Shown in pieces: positions 18,728-27,952 of a DNA stretch of 64,000 bases (positions within the stretch are counted from its first letter, which is position 1; each line of letters opens with the position of its first letter). A program made the translations under genes and the position numbers. The notes under the pieces were generated by a model, which worked only from the letters and a program-made list of their open reading frames with translations, made no database searches and was not told the DNA's origin. This DNA is from Marsupella aquatica (lineage: Eukaryota > Marchantiophyta): contig OZ316897.1 of NCBI GenBank assembly GCA_973895155.1, positions 310,001-374,000 of the forward strand, written 5' to 3'.

Positions 18728-20076
18728 CACATTCAAAATCTGTTGTACGGACTGTGCGGATAGAAGTTCGATTGATTGAGTTGTCGACGGTTCGTGGTAG
18801 CTCGGATCGTGTGTTGTTATCGAACAGATCGTTGGTATCTTGACCTGTATCATTGTTGTCCGATCGGCCTGCTTCCCGATCGATGTACAGATCTGTGATT
18901 GGTGACAGGTTTTGAGTTGGAGGTCGATTGATGATTCGTGGAGGAAAGCGAATGTTGAGTAGATGTTGGACAGTGGAAGTCGATCCGTGAGGCTTCAGAT
19001 CCGATTGCCGGCTACTGTGAGGCTTCAGATCTGATTGTTGGCTACTGTGGGGCTTCAGATCTGATTGTCGGCTATTGTTGGACGATGTTGGCAAGGCGCA
19101 GGTGAAGCGATGGCTCTTTTCCTGAAGGAACGGAGCTGCCAATGCCCCGTGCGATGGTATCATCGTTTCAGTGAAAGAAACGAGGGTCAAAGGTGTTGAA
19201 TCAAGCTGCTGCCAATTCTGTGGAAGGGCTGCATTTTTCATGAAGGAAATCGACAGTTTTCGGGAGCTTTTCGTGAAAGAAGTAGTCGTTTTTGGGGTCA
19301 GGTGTGAGGCGCACGAGGTCACCCATCCCAAAAGTGCTCGCGCGAGGCGACGCGTGAGGTCACCCATCCCAAAAATGCTCCCAACCGCGAGCGCAAAGTC
19401 ACCCATCGCAAGCGCAGGCAGGCGCGAGGTCACCCATCCCGGGGCTATTCCGGGCCGTGAGCGCGAGGGGAGGCACAAGGTCGAACGCGAGGAGATCACC
19501 CATCCCAGGGCTATTCCCAGCCGCGAGCACTTAACTGACAAGTTCTCATCCCACCTTGTGTACACACAAGCTTTGACAACTTGTTGTTTAGATTCAAGCG
19601 CCAGGGGGCTTTATACACTTCCCGGTTTGTTTAGAGGCCTATTCTAGGCCAAATCAGAGGTTGTTTTGGGGTTTTTGATACTTCTGAGTCCATCTAGACT
19701 CATAGATTGAACCAATTTTGCCTTGGTTCTCATCTACAACATTGGAGTGCCATTGTGAAGCTTATTATGAAGGCTCTTCCTTGAACCTTATGCACATTGT
19801 CATATTGATTTGCATTTGCTTTTGTGTGGAGAGTTGAATGGTATCCATTCTTGTTTCTGGATCCTCTTCACACATGTTTCCTATTTATGCGCCATGTTAG
19901 TTTCGTGTGGGCGCTTGATTCCATAGGAGTGATTCGGGTTTGCAACTGGACATTCTAGTGTGCTGTGTATTTCTCTCTTGGTGATGTTGGAGTGATGCCC
20001 AACACACCATGGTGAGTGCTTGTGGTGCTGACAGGGATAGATTGCCCTTAGGGTTAGCACATAGATTAGGTTAGGG
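18728..20076 (+). other. Long untranslated leader of the retrotransposon with two short repeat arrays
   Basis: At 18988-19078 a unit of about 31 bp (GGCTTCAGATCTGATTG followed by GGCTACTG) occurs three times. At 19308-19526 the motif GAGGTCACCCATCCC recurs about five times, separated by GCGCGAG-rich spacers. An open frame of 283 codons on the opposite strand (18714-19565) spans both arrays. It begins with a non-ATG codon and has no recognisable domain, so I do not call it a gene. Confidence 0.6.
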
Positions 20077-22100
20077 TTGGTCACCACGGATTCTTCTGGT
20101 GCTGCTGGATTACCCGATGGACGACGGACCAGTTTCACTCGGAGTGGGGCACAATTTCGGCCAGCGGCATTGGTAGCAGTCAGCAGTGCAGCTTCATACA
20201 GTGATTCTGATGAGGACTCAGTGACCAGTTCTCCTCATCATCAGGTGGTTGCACCTTTGTTGTGGGATATGGACGAGATATACGGGGCTACAAAGGGCCC
20301 ATGACGATACTCTGGTGCAGTTGGCACAATTGATCTGGATGACTTCATGCAGGAGTTTGATACGTGGTGCAATATGCAGACATTGCATAACGTCACGTTG
20401 TTTACCCCTTTCATGGCATGGAAGGGATTATTCCAGCATTTGGAGGGGCCACCCATGGATGACTACCATGAGTTTCGGAAGGCTCATTTGGTTGAGATTG
20501 AGGGATGGAGGCAGCATTGGTCGCCTAATTACGTATCCATCACCTATGGCACTAGTGCGGCTACCCAACCCATTGCCACAGCTGCTGCTTCTTCTAGCAG
20601 CACTAGCCAGAGTGGCACACCATCCACCAGCAGCACTCCAGCAGCATCCACCACTACTCCTGCCGGTGTGATTGTGACAGGAACTGGAGTTGCGCCAGCA
20701 TTTAATCCTGTGGTGGAATTCTTTGAGGTACTGAAGCAGAACTATCAGGGTGTGAGAACTGATAAGTTGAAGGGTCTTCAGAATTCCAACGCAAGACTGG
20801 AGAGAGCCTACGTGAGGCATACACACGTATGCGCAGATTGATCACTGTCACCAAGGGAGTGACAGAGGCTCAGGCAGTCCAATTTTGGTATGCAATTCTG
20901 AACAGAGAATTGCGACGCAGAGTGAGAGATGTCACTCTACTTAGGGATGTAGATCCCACATTAGCAGTTGTTTTCACCCTTTCTGAGCGCATTGAGCTCA
21001 ATATGGTGAATGAGAAGGTGGTGACTTCCGGATTTGCCAAGGAAGCACCAAAGACTGCATCTACATCCACACCACAGCCTACCGCACGGAAGAGCCAGAG
21101 GGAGAAGCCTACTGCACGAGAGTCTACCAGCCAGAGACATGTGCCCTCTTATGCTGGACAGCAGTCAGGATGTTGGACCTGTGGTGGGGATCATGCACAG
21201 AGATATTTTCCAGATCATAGAGGATCAGGGGGAGCATCAGCACCTGATCAGCGACAGTGTGATCACTGTGGAGCTCCTGGACACACCAAGGATAGGTGTT
21301 TCTCACTCCACCCTGAGTTACGGAGAGGAGGATCCCGTACACATGATCAGGGAAGAGGAGGAGGAGGTAGAGGTGGTGGATGTGGTCATGGCATGCCACA
21401 TGCAGGGAGACAGGAAGGTGACGCTGCCCCTGCTGTAACCATAGATCCAAAGGATGCTAAGATTGCTCAATTGGAGCAACAACTAGCTGCCATGGCTAGT
21501 TCCCAGGTGAGACCTAATTCTGGTGATGGGGCATCTACATCCTATGGACCTTCCACATCCCATGGTCCTTCCACATCTTATGGAGCTGATGGAGACCTTG
21601 CCACCATGGGATTCATGTGTGGCACTGCACATATTGATGCATCAGCAGCTTTGACACGTGGGGCAGCCAAAGCTCTTGAGCCCCGAGGAGCAGTAGTGGA
21701 GTTAGATCCACAAAGGGGGGATGCACGTCGGCAGACACAGCTTCCTCAGTCTTTTACATTGTCAGAGACAGTTCAGACTGCCTCTATGAACCCGGTTCGG
21801 ACAAACCCTGATGTGGGTAAGTTGGCAGAATCAGGTAGTGATGTAGCAGGGATGACAGGTACCTTGCTGGGGGCGGCTATTGCCATAGTACACACCCCAT
21901 TATTTTCAGCGACAGACATGCTGAACTTGGGAGTTGGTCCTGCAGAAGTGTTCAGATTGGCAGCTACACTCTGTGAGGACACTCCAGTAGTTGCTTCCCA
22001 TGCAAAAGCAACTTGCAGTGTTGATGCAGTGAAGACCATGCCACCTACTGCTACTAGTGAGACATGGCATGCAGCAGCAGCGAGGTTGGTGGATTTACCA
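20077..22100 (+). pseudogene. gag: Gag with CCHC zinc knuckles (broken)
   Basis: Structural protein of the retrotransposon. The frame opens about 20077 (a TTG; no upstream ATG in frame). A capsid-like region follows (FDTWCNMQ, TPFMAWKGLFQHLEG and, after the frameshift, GESLREAYTRMRRLI), then a Ser/Thr-rich linker and nucleocapsid. The knuckle at 21258-21299 is intact (CDHCGAPGHTKDRC, CX2CX4HX4C). An earlier one at 21171 (CWTCGGDHAQRYF) has Phe in place of the last Cys. Damage: TGA at 20302-20304 and a one-base deletion near 20780, after which the frame stays open from 20829 through protease. A His/Gly-rich stretch and repeated STSYGPSTSHGPST follow the knuckle. Confidence 0.85.
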
Positions 22101-22856
22101 GCACGCCCTGCATTTGAGAGGACTAGGTTTAAACCTAGTGTTGTGTCATTGGATAATCGGAGTGGTATCTTCCGATTAGTTGGACCTTTTGGAGCAGTAT
22201 ACCAGCCAGAGAGAGTGTTACTGGATACTGGTGCTCAGCCCTTGATGTTGGGGAAGTCTGCCATACGTGGATTGGGATTGCGTCTAGAGGATTTGGAGGA
22301 TTGTCCCTTTCCCATTCAAACTTCATTGGGGGGACCTACACCTACACAGCATATCACCAGGAGACCACTTGATTTGAGGATTCAGGAAGGTCATACCACA
22401 GATAGCTCACAGATACAGACGCGAGCTATTCTGACAAAGGCAGAGCCATATGATGTGTTGGTGGGATGTACAGTGCTCTACCCCATGGGATTTATTCTTG
22501 ATTTTTGGGAGGAATCAGTGTCATATAGACCTGATTGGCAGTCAGGAGATGCTCGATTGAGAAAATTGCCAGTGAGATTTAGTGGACCTGTGGGAGGCCC
22601 TAAATCCACACCATTGTCTTTGGCAGCATTCAGTGGTGTAATTGCTGGACTTGATGATTTGATTGAGGGTAATGCGCATGCAGCCGATGTTCCACCATTG
22701 GAGGAGTCTCATGAGGAGCACATCATGCGAGGATTACCTGTTGGCAGTGTTGTGCCACCAGTGTGGGGCACTGCACAGGCCTTGCCACAGGCAGCAGCAC
22801 GATTGGTACATGATGCATGGCATCATGCTTTTACACCACAGTCAGGAGCAGAGTAG
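22101..22856 (+). pseudogene. Retropepsin-like aspartic protease domain
   Basis: Same frame as Gag from 20829. The catalytic motif LLDTGAQPLMLG has its Asp codon at 22224-22226, and the flap-distal motif YDVLVGCTVLYPMGFILDF fits a Ty3-type protease that matures Gag-Pol. The domain itself looks intact. A TAG at 22854-22856 separates it from the methyltransferase, and the frame continues unchanged after it. Confidence 0.85.
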
Positions 22857-24065
22857 TCTCTTGCAGATGGACCTGTGACTCTTTCACCATTGGATACCAC
22901 TCCTATTGCTTGGCAGTATCCACCGGAGGGTATTTATTTGTTGGATCTTTTTGGTGGGATTAGCACTGGATTGGCTGCTGTTCTTCAGGCAGGAATTCCT
23001 GTGCGTTGTTATTTGTATGTGGAGACAGATGAGACAACACAAAGGGTCTCATTGCGACATGTGGCTATGTTGGTGGATAGATATCCACAGTTGCTGCCAG
23101 TGGATGCTGTTCGTGGTTATCAGCATGCACTACCTGCTGATGTTTCATTGTTGGGGGCGGATCATCTACATCGTGTTGGCCCCATTAATTTGGTGATTGC
23201 TGGTTGGCCATGTCAGGGCCAATCTAGAGCTGGCATTGGGCATGGACTTCATGATCCACGCTCTGCATTGTTTTGGGAGATGTTACGGGTGCTGCGTCAT
23301 CTCCAGCTACATCAAACACAGTCTCCAACATACATTTTGGAGAATGTGCCATTGTTAGGTGATGATCGTAGTCGGATTGTTGCAAGTGTTCACCAAGTGA
23401 GGTCTTGGATTGGACCTGCTGTGTTATTGGATGTTGCACGTGTGGGTTCTCGTGCACATCGTCCACGCTTGTGGTGGACTAATTTGATCCCATGTGAGGT
23501 GCTGAAGCGCGCATTTGACAGCATTCCACGCTCACCAGCCTTAGTGGTGGATGATATTTTGGATCCAGGGCGTCGTGCACAGGGTGTGACCCAACCTGAT
23601 AGGCCTCCATTGGCAATGGTCCATGCAGTTGGGTGCCCACGTTGTGCATTACCCACTCTTGTAAGCCACTCTACTTCATATGCATTCAGAGCAGGTGGCC
23701 CTGGACTTGTATGGGACACAGCTCTCCAGCAGTTAGTGGAGCCTACTGCTGATGAGAGAGAGCGTGCTATGGGATTTTTGACTGGCACCACTGCAGCTGC
23801 CTCTGTGTCAGAGGGTTTGCGGCGCCAGGTTCTTGGTCAAGCAATGGATTTGAATTGTTTGACTTGGATTATCAGCTTGGGAGTAGCTGAACAGTTGCGG
23901 ATGCGCTCTGCCGGAATTACTGATTGTCCCTTGGTGAGCTTGCGGTCCACTGAGATAGTATTGACCATAGCTGGGGGCGAGCAGACAGTCCATGGACCTA
24001 TGACAGGATTGGCGGCTGGACAGATTGTTGAGCAGGAAGGGACTGCTCAATCTACTGCTAAATAG
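22857..24065 (+). CDS. DNA (cytosine-5) methyltransferase domain of the retrotransposon polyprotein
   Basis: About 400 codons open between two TAG codons, in frame with protease and RT. It transfers a methyl group from S-adenosylmethionine to cytosine C5. Conserved C5-MTase motifs in order: motif I LLDLFGGISTGL (22938-22973) for cofactor binding; II/III-like YLYVETDETTQRV; motif IV GWPCQGQSRAG with the catalytic Cys codon at 23211-23213; motif VI LENVP (Glu codon 23340-23342); motif VIII HRPRLWW; C-terminal ERERAMGF and RRQVLGQAMDLN, resembling motifs IX/X. Order and spacing resemble DNMT3/DRM-type enzymes more than DNMT1/CMT, but family placement needs a tree. No N-terminal reader domain is fused. 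Retrotransposons that captured such enzymes are known from dinoflagellates and Klebsormidium (from memory). All catalytic residues I can check are present although the element around it is decaying. Confidence 0.93.
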   Translation, partial: SLADGPVTLSPLDTTPIAWQYPPEGIYLLDLFGGISTGLAAVLQAGIPVRCYLYVETDETTQRVSLRHVAMLVDRYPQLLPVDAVRGYQHALPADVSLLGADHLHRVGPINLVIAGWPCQGQSRAGIGHGLHDPRSALFWEMLRVLRHLQLHQTQSPTYILENVPLLGDDRSRIVASVHQVRSWIGPAVLLDVARVGSRAHRPRLWWTNLIPCEVLKRAFDSIPRSPALVVDDILDPGRRAQGVTQPDRPPLAMVHAVGCPRCALPTLVSHSTSYAFRAGGPGLVWDTALQQLVEPTADERERAMGFLTGTTAAASVSEGLRRQVLGQAMDLNCLTWIISLGVAEQLRMRSAGITDCPLVSLRSTEIVLTIAGGEQTVHGPMTGLAAGQIVEQEGTAQSTAK

Positions 24066-25150
24066 CAATCATCGGCTATCTCTTCTACCCTACAAAGAGA
24101 TATTAGGGATTTGGTGGAGAGTTGGGAACCACAGCTTGGCCCTAAGTTAACAGGGGAGGAGAGACGTCGCATGCATCGATTCCTGAAGAGTTATTGGAAT
24201 TGTTTTGCATTCAGCATGAAGAATTTGGGGACATTGAAGGGCCCTCGTATTCAGATTGAATTGGCTAGTGATGCGCCAATCTTTCGTAGACCATACCGTT
24301 ATAGTGATATGGAGAGAGCTCTGATTCAAAGCAGAACTCAAGATTTGTTGGAGGCTGGATTGGTGGAGATTTCATAAGGGGAGTATGCATCTGCCACAGT
24401 GATGCCAGCCAAGAAAGATGTGCATGGCAATTACACAGATAGGCGCATGTGTGGTGATTACAGACCTATTAATCGCCAGACAAAATCTGATCGATATGCC
24501 ATGCCCACACCTGAGGAGATCTTTGATGTTGTGGGGCATGCAAAGGTTTTCAGTTCATTGGATCTGAGGGCAGGATACCATCAGCTTCCAATTAGGCATG
24601 CTGACAGGTCCAAGACAACATTCTGGGGGATTGATTCTTATGGCAAAGATCGTTTGTATCAATGGTTATTCTCACCATTTGGGTTGAAGAATGCACCAGC
24701 TGAGTTCCAGAGAGTCATGGATCGAATCCTTGTAGGTTTGGATTTTGTCAGATGTTATATTGATGATATTTTGGTCTATTCTTCTACTGTGGAAGAACAT
24801 CAGCAACACTTGCAGACTGTGTTGGAGAGATTGAGAGCACATGGGTTGAAGCTCCATCCTAGCAAGTGTAAGTTCTTCCAAGACCAGATTGAGTATTTGG
24901 GCCACACCATATACCCAGGGGGATTGGGTGTACAGCAGACTAAAGTGGAGGCCATTACACAGATTCCTTGTCCTACTGATGTGAGTAGAGTTCGTGCATT
25001 CTTGGGATTGGCGAGCTACTACAGGAGGTATGTTAAAGGATTTAGCCAGCTTGCTAAACCTTTGACCATACTCACTAAGTTGGATCAGGAATGGATTTGG
25101 GGTGATGACAAGGAGCATGCCTTTCAGGAGTTGAAGCAAAGGTTGGCATC
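24066..25150 (+). pseudogene. pol: Reverse transcriptase domain
   Basis: Ty3/gypsy RT: DLRAGYHQLPIRHADRSKT, FSPFGLKNAPAEFQRVMD and the catalytic YIDD (24756-24767), then thumb motifs LHPSKCKFF and EYLGHTI. The linker from the methyltransferase (DIRDLVESWEPQLGPKL) is in the same frame. A TAA at 24375-24377 falls inside the N-terminal RT motif (VEIS*GEYASATVMPAKKD), where CAA is the likely ancestral codon, so RT of this copy would be truncated. Confidence 0.92.
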
Positions 25151-25840
25151 ATCCCCTATTTTGAGAAGACCCATTTCAGGCAGACCATTTCAGCTACACA
25201 CTGATTGGAGTGGAGTAGGACTTGGAGCAGTGCTGACTCAGAAGGATGATGAGGGGAATGAGTTTGTTGTGGCTTATGCCAGTAGATCAAACAATTCAGC
25301 AGAGGCTAAGTATAGCTCTTATGAGGGAGAGTGTTTGGCAGCAGTGTGGGCTGTTGCACACTTTCGTTGCTACTTGTTTGGTAACCCCTCACCTTGATCA
25401 CTGATCATCAGCCTCTTAAGTGGTTAATGGAGTCTGACAAGCTTACAGGGAAGCTTGCACGATGGGCATTGTTGTTACAGGAGTATGATTTCCAGGTGGT
25501 GCATAGGCCTGGAAAAGTGAACTTGGATGCAGATGGATTAAGCCGCAATCCATGTACCAGTCAGCAGGATGAGACTGCAGCCAGATGGCATGATGAGTCA
25601 GATAAGGAGATGGTGCCAGGATGGCATGCATCTGACTTTCTTTGTTGGGTGCCAGCATACAGTGGATCTGTGGACTCTACCTCATTAGATGGAGTGGATG
25701 ATGAGTCTTCAGATGTGGATGTTGGTGAGGTAACTTCTGGACAGCAAGATATTCACAATGATGTGAGAGTGTTGGAATATCTGCGCAATAGTTCTATTGT
25801 TGGCAGTGTTGATGCCAAGGAACGTGACAGGGTTCTATAG
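25151..25840 (+). pseudogene. pol: RNase H domain and linker
   Basis: RNase H of Ty3 type: LHTDWSGVGLGAVLTQ, YSSYEGECLAAVWA, ITDHQPLKWL, then LDADGLSRNP. A one-base deletion between about 25384 and 25392 moves the frame from the one used upstream to that starting at 25394. The linker ends at TAG 25838-25840. Degrades the RNA strand of the cDNA hybrid. Confidence 0.9.
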
Positions 25841-26830
25841 AGAGCCAAGAGGTTTCGATGGGAGGGAAACCATCTTTTGAGAGTACTGCATGATGGTAGG
25901 ATGTTGGTGGTACCAAAACCATCACAACGAGTACATTTGGTGCGACATGCGCACGAGGAGTTGGGTCACTTTGGTGTGAAGCGCACTTACAGCTTGCTGC
26001 AGACACAGTATTGGTGGCGTGGTATGCACACTCATGTCCAGCAGTTGATAGCTAAGTGTGTGGTATGTGACAGAGTGAGAGCATCATTTAATGCTCCCAC
26101 TCCCCAGTTGCACCCGTTACCGATCATGGGTTTGGGATATCGTTGGAGTTTGGATTTTGCTGGTCCATTACCTCTTACCCAACGTCATAATCGGTATGTT
26201 TTGGTCATGGTGGAGCACTTCTCCAAGTGGATTGAGCTAGTGGCGTTGCCAGATAAAGCCAGTGGAGGAGTTGCTGCTACATTTTTGGATCGTGTACTCA
26301 GTCATTTTGGAGCACCAGCTGAGGTGTTGACTGATCAGGGAACTGAGTTCCGTGGAGAGTTTGAGAGTTTGTGTGAACAAGCTCTGATTGATCATTGCAC
26401 TACCTCTTGTGATCATCCTGAGGCAGATGGATTAGCTGAGAGAGTTGTGCAAACTGTGAAGAGAGGATGGCAAAAGTATCTGGGAGATTGGGATCTCCAG
26501 CTACCTTGGTTAGTTATGGGCTACCAGTTCAGTCGGCAAGCATCACTTGCATCCTTCTCACCCTACTTTTTGCTCTATGGTAGAGAGCCAGATTTGCCAG
26601 CAGCTATTCGTCGTCATGCTGCACCAGTTGTGAACTTGGATGATCCTGATGTTTGGGTCAAGGTGTGTTCAGAGAGAGCACGGGTATTTCATAGAGTGAT
26701 GTCCATGGCTTTTGACAACCTTGCCATTGCCCAACATCGTGATACTTTGAGGTATGCCACTATTTGTGGAGGAGGTTACCGTGCAAGCATTCGACGATTT
26801 CATCCTGGTGATTATGTTTATTTGCAGTAG
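25841..26830 (+). pseudogene. pol: Integrase domain
   Basis: Inserts element cDNA into the host chromosome. Zinc-binding HHCC module (HAHEELGHFGVKRT, CVVCDRVR), core acidic residues in SLDFAGP, TDQGTEF and the Glu of ADGLAERV. The catalytic core is open for 317 codons with no other damage. TAG at 26828-26830 follows YVYLQ and precedes the C-terminal tail in the same frame. Confidence 0.92.
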
Positions 26831-27172
26831 ACAGCACCCATGACACTTGATGTGACCGCAGGCCGGACAATCTTACGTGTGCGTGAAGTGTTGCCTTTTG
26901 GTGTCCTGATGTTGGAGGGACGCGATGGTATGGTTTGGAAGGATCATGTGCGCAACTGTGCACCATGTCACCTTCCCAACATTGATGGTACAGTAGATCC
27001 AAGCTTGGCACATGTTCGTGCTGGCTTGAAATGTATGTTGTGTGGATCTGCTCAAGGAGCAGCTACTATGTTGATTTGTGATAAGTGTTCTAGAGGATGG
27101 CACATGTCATGTTTGACACCACCATTGCAAGTGATTCCTAGTGGATCATGGTTGTGTCCTCAGCGTCGGTGA
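26831..27172 (+). pseudogene. Integrase C-terminal tail with PHD-like zinc finger
   Basis: In frame after the TAG: TLDVTAGRTILRVREVLPFG, VWKDHVRNCAPCHLP, then a Cys/His cluster from 27032: CMLC, CDKC, WHMSC, WLCPQRR, stop. The spacing is that of a PHD finger (C4HC3), a histone-tail reader fold. The final Cys is Arg (CGT, one transition from TGT), so this copy's finger is probably broken. Chromoviruses carry a chromodomain in this place, so a targeting role is a reasonable inference, not shown. Confidence 0.75.
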
Positions 27173-27336
27173 AGCCGACTAGTTATCATTTGTGTTCTCT
27201 TGGCAGATATGGATTGCAGGTAGGTGATCGATGAGGCTCACTTGCACCCGGCCTCCTGATCTTCACACCTAAAAAGGTGTATATCAACCTTGTAGAACTC
27301 ATGGCTAGCTAGAGTTAGGGGACCTTACTCCCAGCT

Positions 27337-27345
27337 AGGGGGGCG
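27337..27345 (+). promoter_or_regulatory. Polypurine tract for plus-strand priming
   Basis: AGGGGGGCG followed by AT and then the LTR start TGTGGG at 27348. Its position fixes the 5' boundary of the 3' LTR. Confidence 0.75.
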
Positions 27346-27347
27346 AT

Positions 27348-27814
27348 TGTGGGTTTTGGACATGTGTGGACATGAGTTCCACTTGTATTCCATTCTCTTG
27401 TATTTGTGATGTGACAGTGTGACTATGTCTGGATGTATGTGACAAGCGATGTATGTTGTGTAGCGATATGTATGCGCACGACAGCTGTCACACCATTCTG
27501 AGTAGTGTAGTAGTATATCGTGCTATTAGAGTATGTACGTTTGGTATGAGTGCTATTGGAGCCGATAAGGTTCTGTCAGGTTTGTGTGAGAGGGTACTTC
27601 TCACTTGTGAGGCATTGAAAGGTCATCTTTCAATGTTGAGCCTTGGAGAGAGAGGAGCTTGAGTGTGGCTATGCTGGTTGTGAGCTCTGCTTGTGTAACG
27701 TGGATTCCTTGAGTAGTGCAAGGTGCGTTGGCTTGACATACGTGTGTGATCGGATCGGTGCGGGATCGATGGGGTATTGTTGACCGAGATCGTTGTGCCG
27801 ATTGTATGGAGATT
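27348..27814 (+). repeat. Complete 3' LTR (467 bp)
   Basis: Starts TGTGGGTTTT after the polypurine tract and ends GGAGATT, the same end as the 5' partial LTR next to the PBS. At the junction between its two parts it contains the 10-bp palindrome GACAGCTGTC (27480-27489). Confidence 0.85.
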
Positions 27815-27816
27815 AT

Positions 27817-27952
27817 TGTGGGTTTTGGACATGTGTGGACATGAGTTCCACTTGTATTCCATTCTCTTGTATTTGTGATGTGGCAGTGTGACTATGTCTG
27901 GATGTATGTAACAAGCGATGTATGTTGTGCAGCGATATGTATGCGCACGACA
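27817..27952 (+). repeat. Extra partial LTR (first part only)
   Basis: 136 bp matching 27348-27483 with three transitions. It follows the complete LTR after the two bases AT, giving a tail-to-head LTR-LTR junction (GGAGATT-AT-TGTGGG). It ends CGACA directly before the target bases ATGG. Confidence 0.9.

Larger units (their letters stand above)
18388..27952 (+). mobile_element. Ty3/gypsy-class LTR retrotransposon carrying a cytosine DNA methyltransferase and a PHD finger
   Basis: The 9565-bp insertion lies in the MULE transposase and is bounded by ATGG at 18384-18387 and 27953-27956. Removing it with one ATGG restores the transposase frame exactly (PNIM|EALNEVEVKAS). Order: partial LTR, putative self-primed PBS, 1.3-kb leader with repeats, Gag with zinc knuckles, protease, C5 methyltransferase, reverse transcriptase, RNase H, integrase, C-terminal tail with PHD-like finger, polypurine tract, complete LTR, partial LTR. 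The RT-RH-IN order makes it Ty3/gypsy type. This copy has six in-frame stops and two frameshifts. LTR segments differ at only about six positions (all transitions) and one indel over some 465 bp by eye, so the insertion is fairly recent. Confidence 0.95.

Noticed and set aside
18714-19565. 283-codon antisense ORF in the retrotransposon leader as a gene
   Set aside because: Begins with a non-ATG codon, crosses short repeat arrays, and has no recognisable domain. Kept only as an observation.
20829-26830. Alternative genetic code with TAG/TAA read as glutamine
   Set aside because: Host genes here end in TAA and TAG (DNAAF1, makorin, ABCB) at family-appropriate C-termini, and CAG is abundant in the element while TAG occurs only four times.
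27486-27952. TGTCAC...GACGACA (467 bp) taken as the true LTR, with canonical TG...CA ends
   Set aside because: The polypurine tract directly precedes TGTGGG at 27348 and the proposed PBS directly follows GGAGATT at 18715, which define the other LTR frame. Sibling copies would decide.
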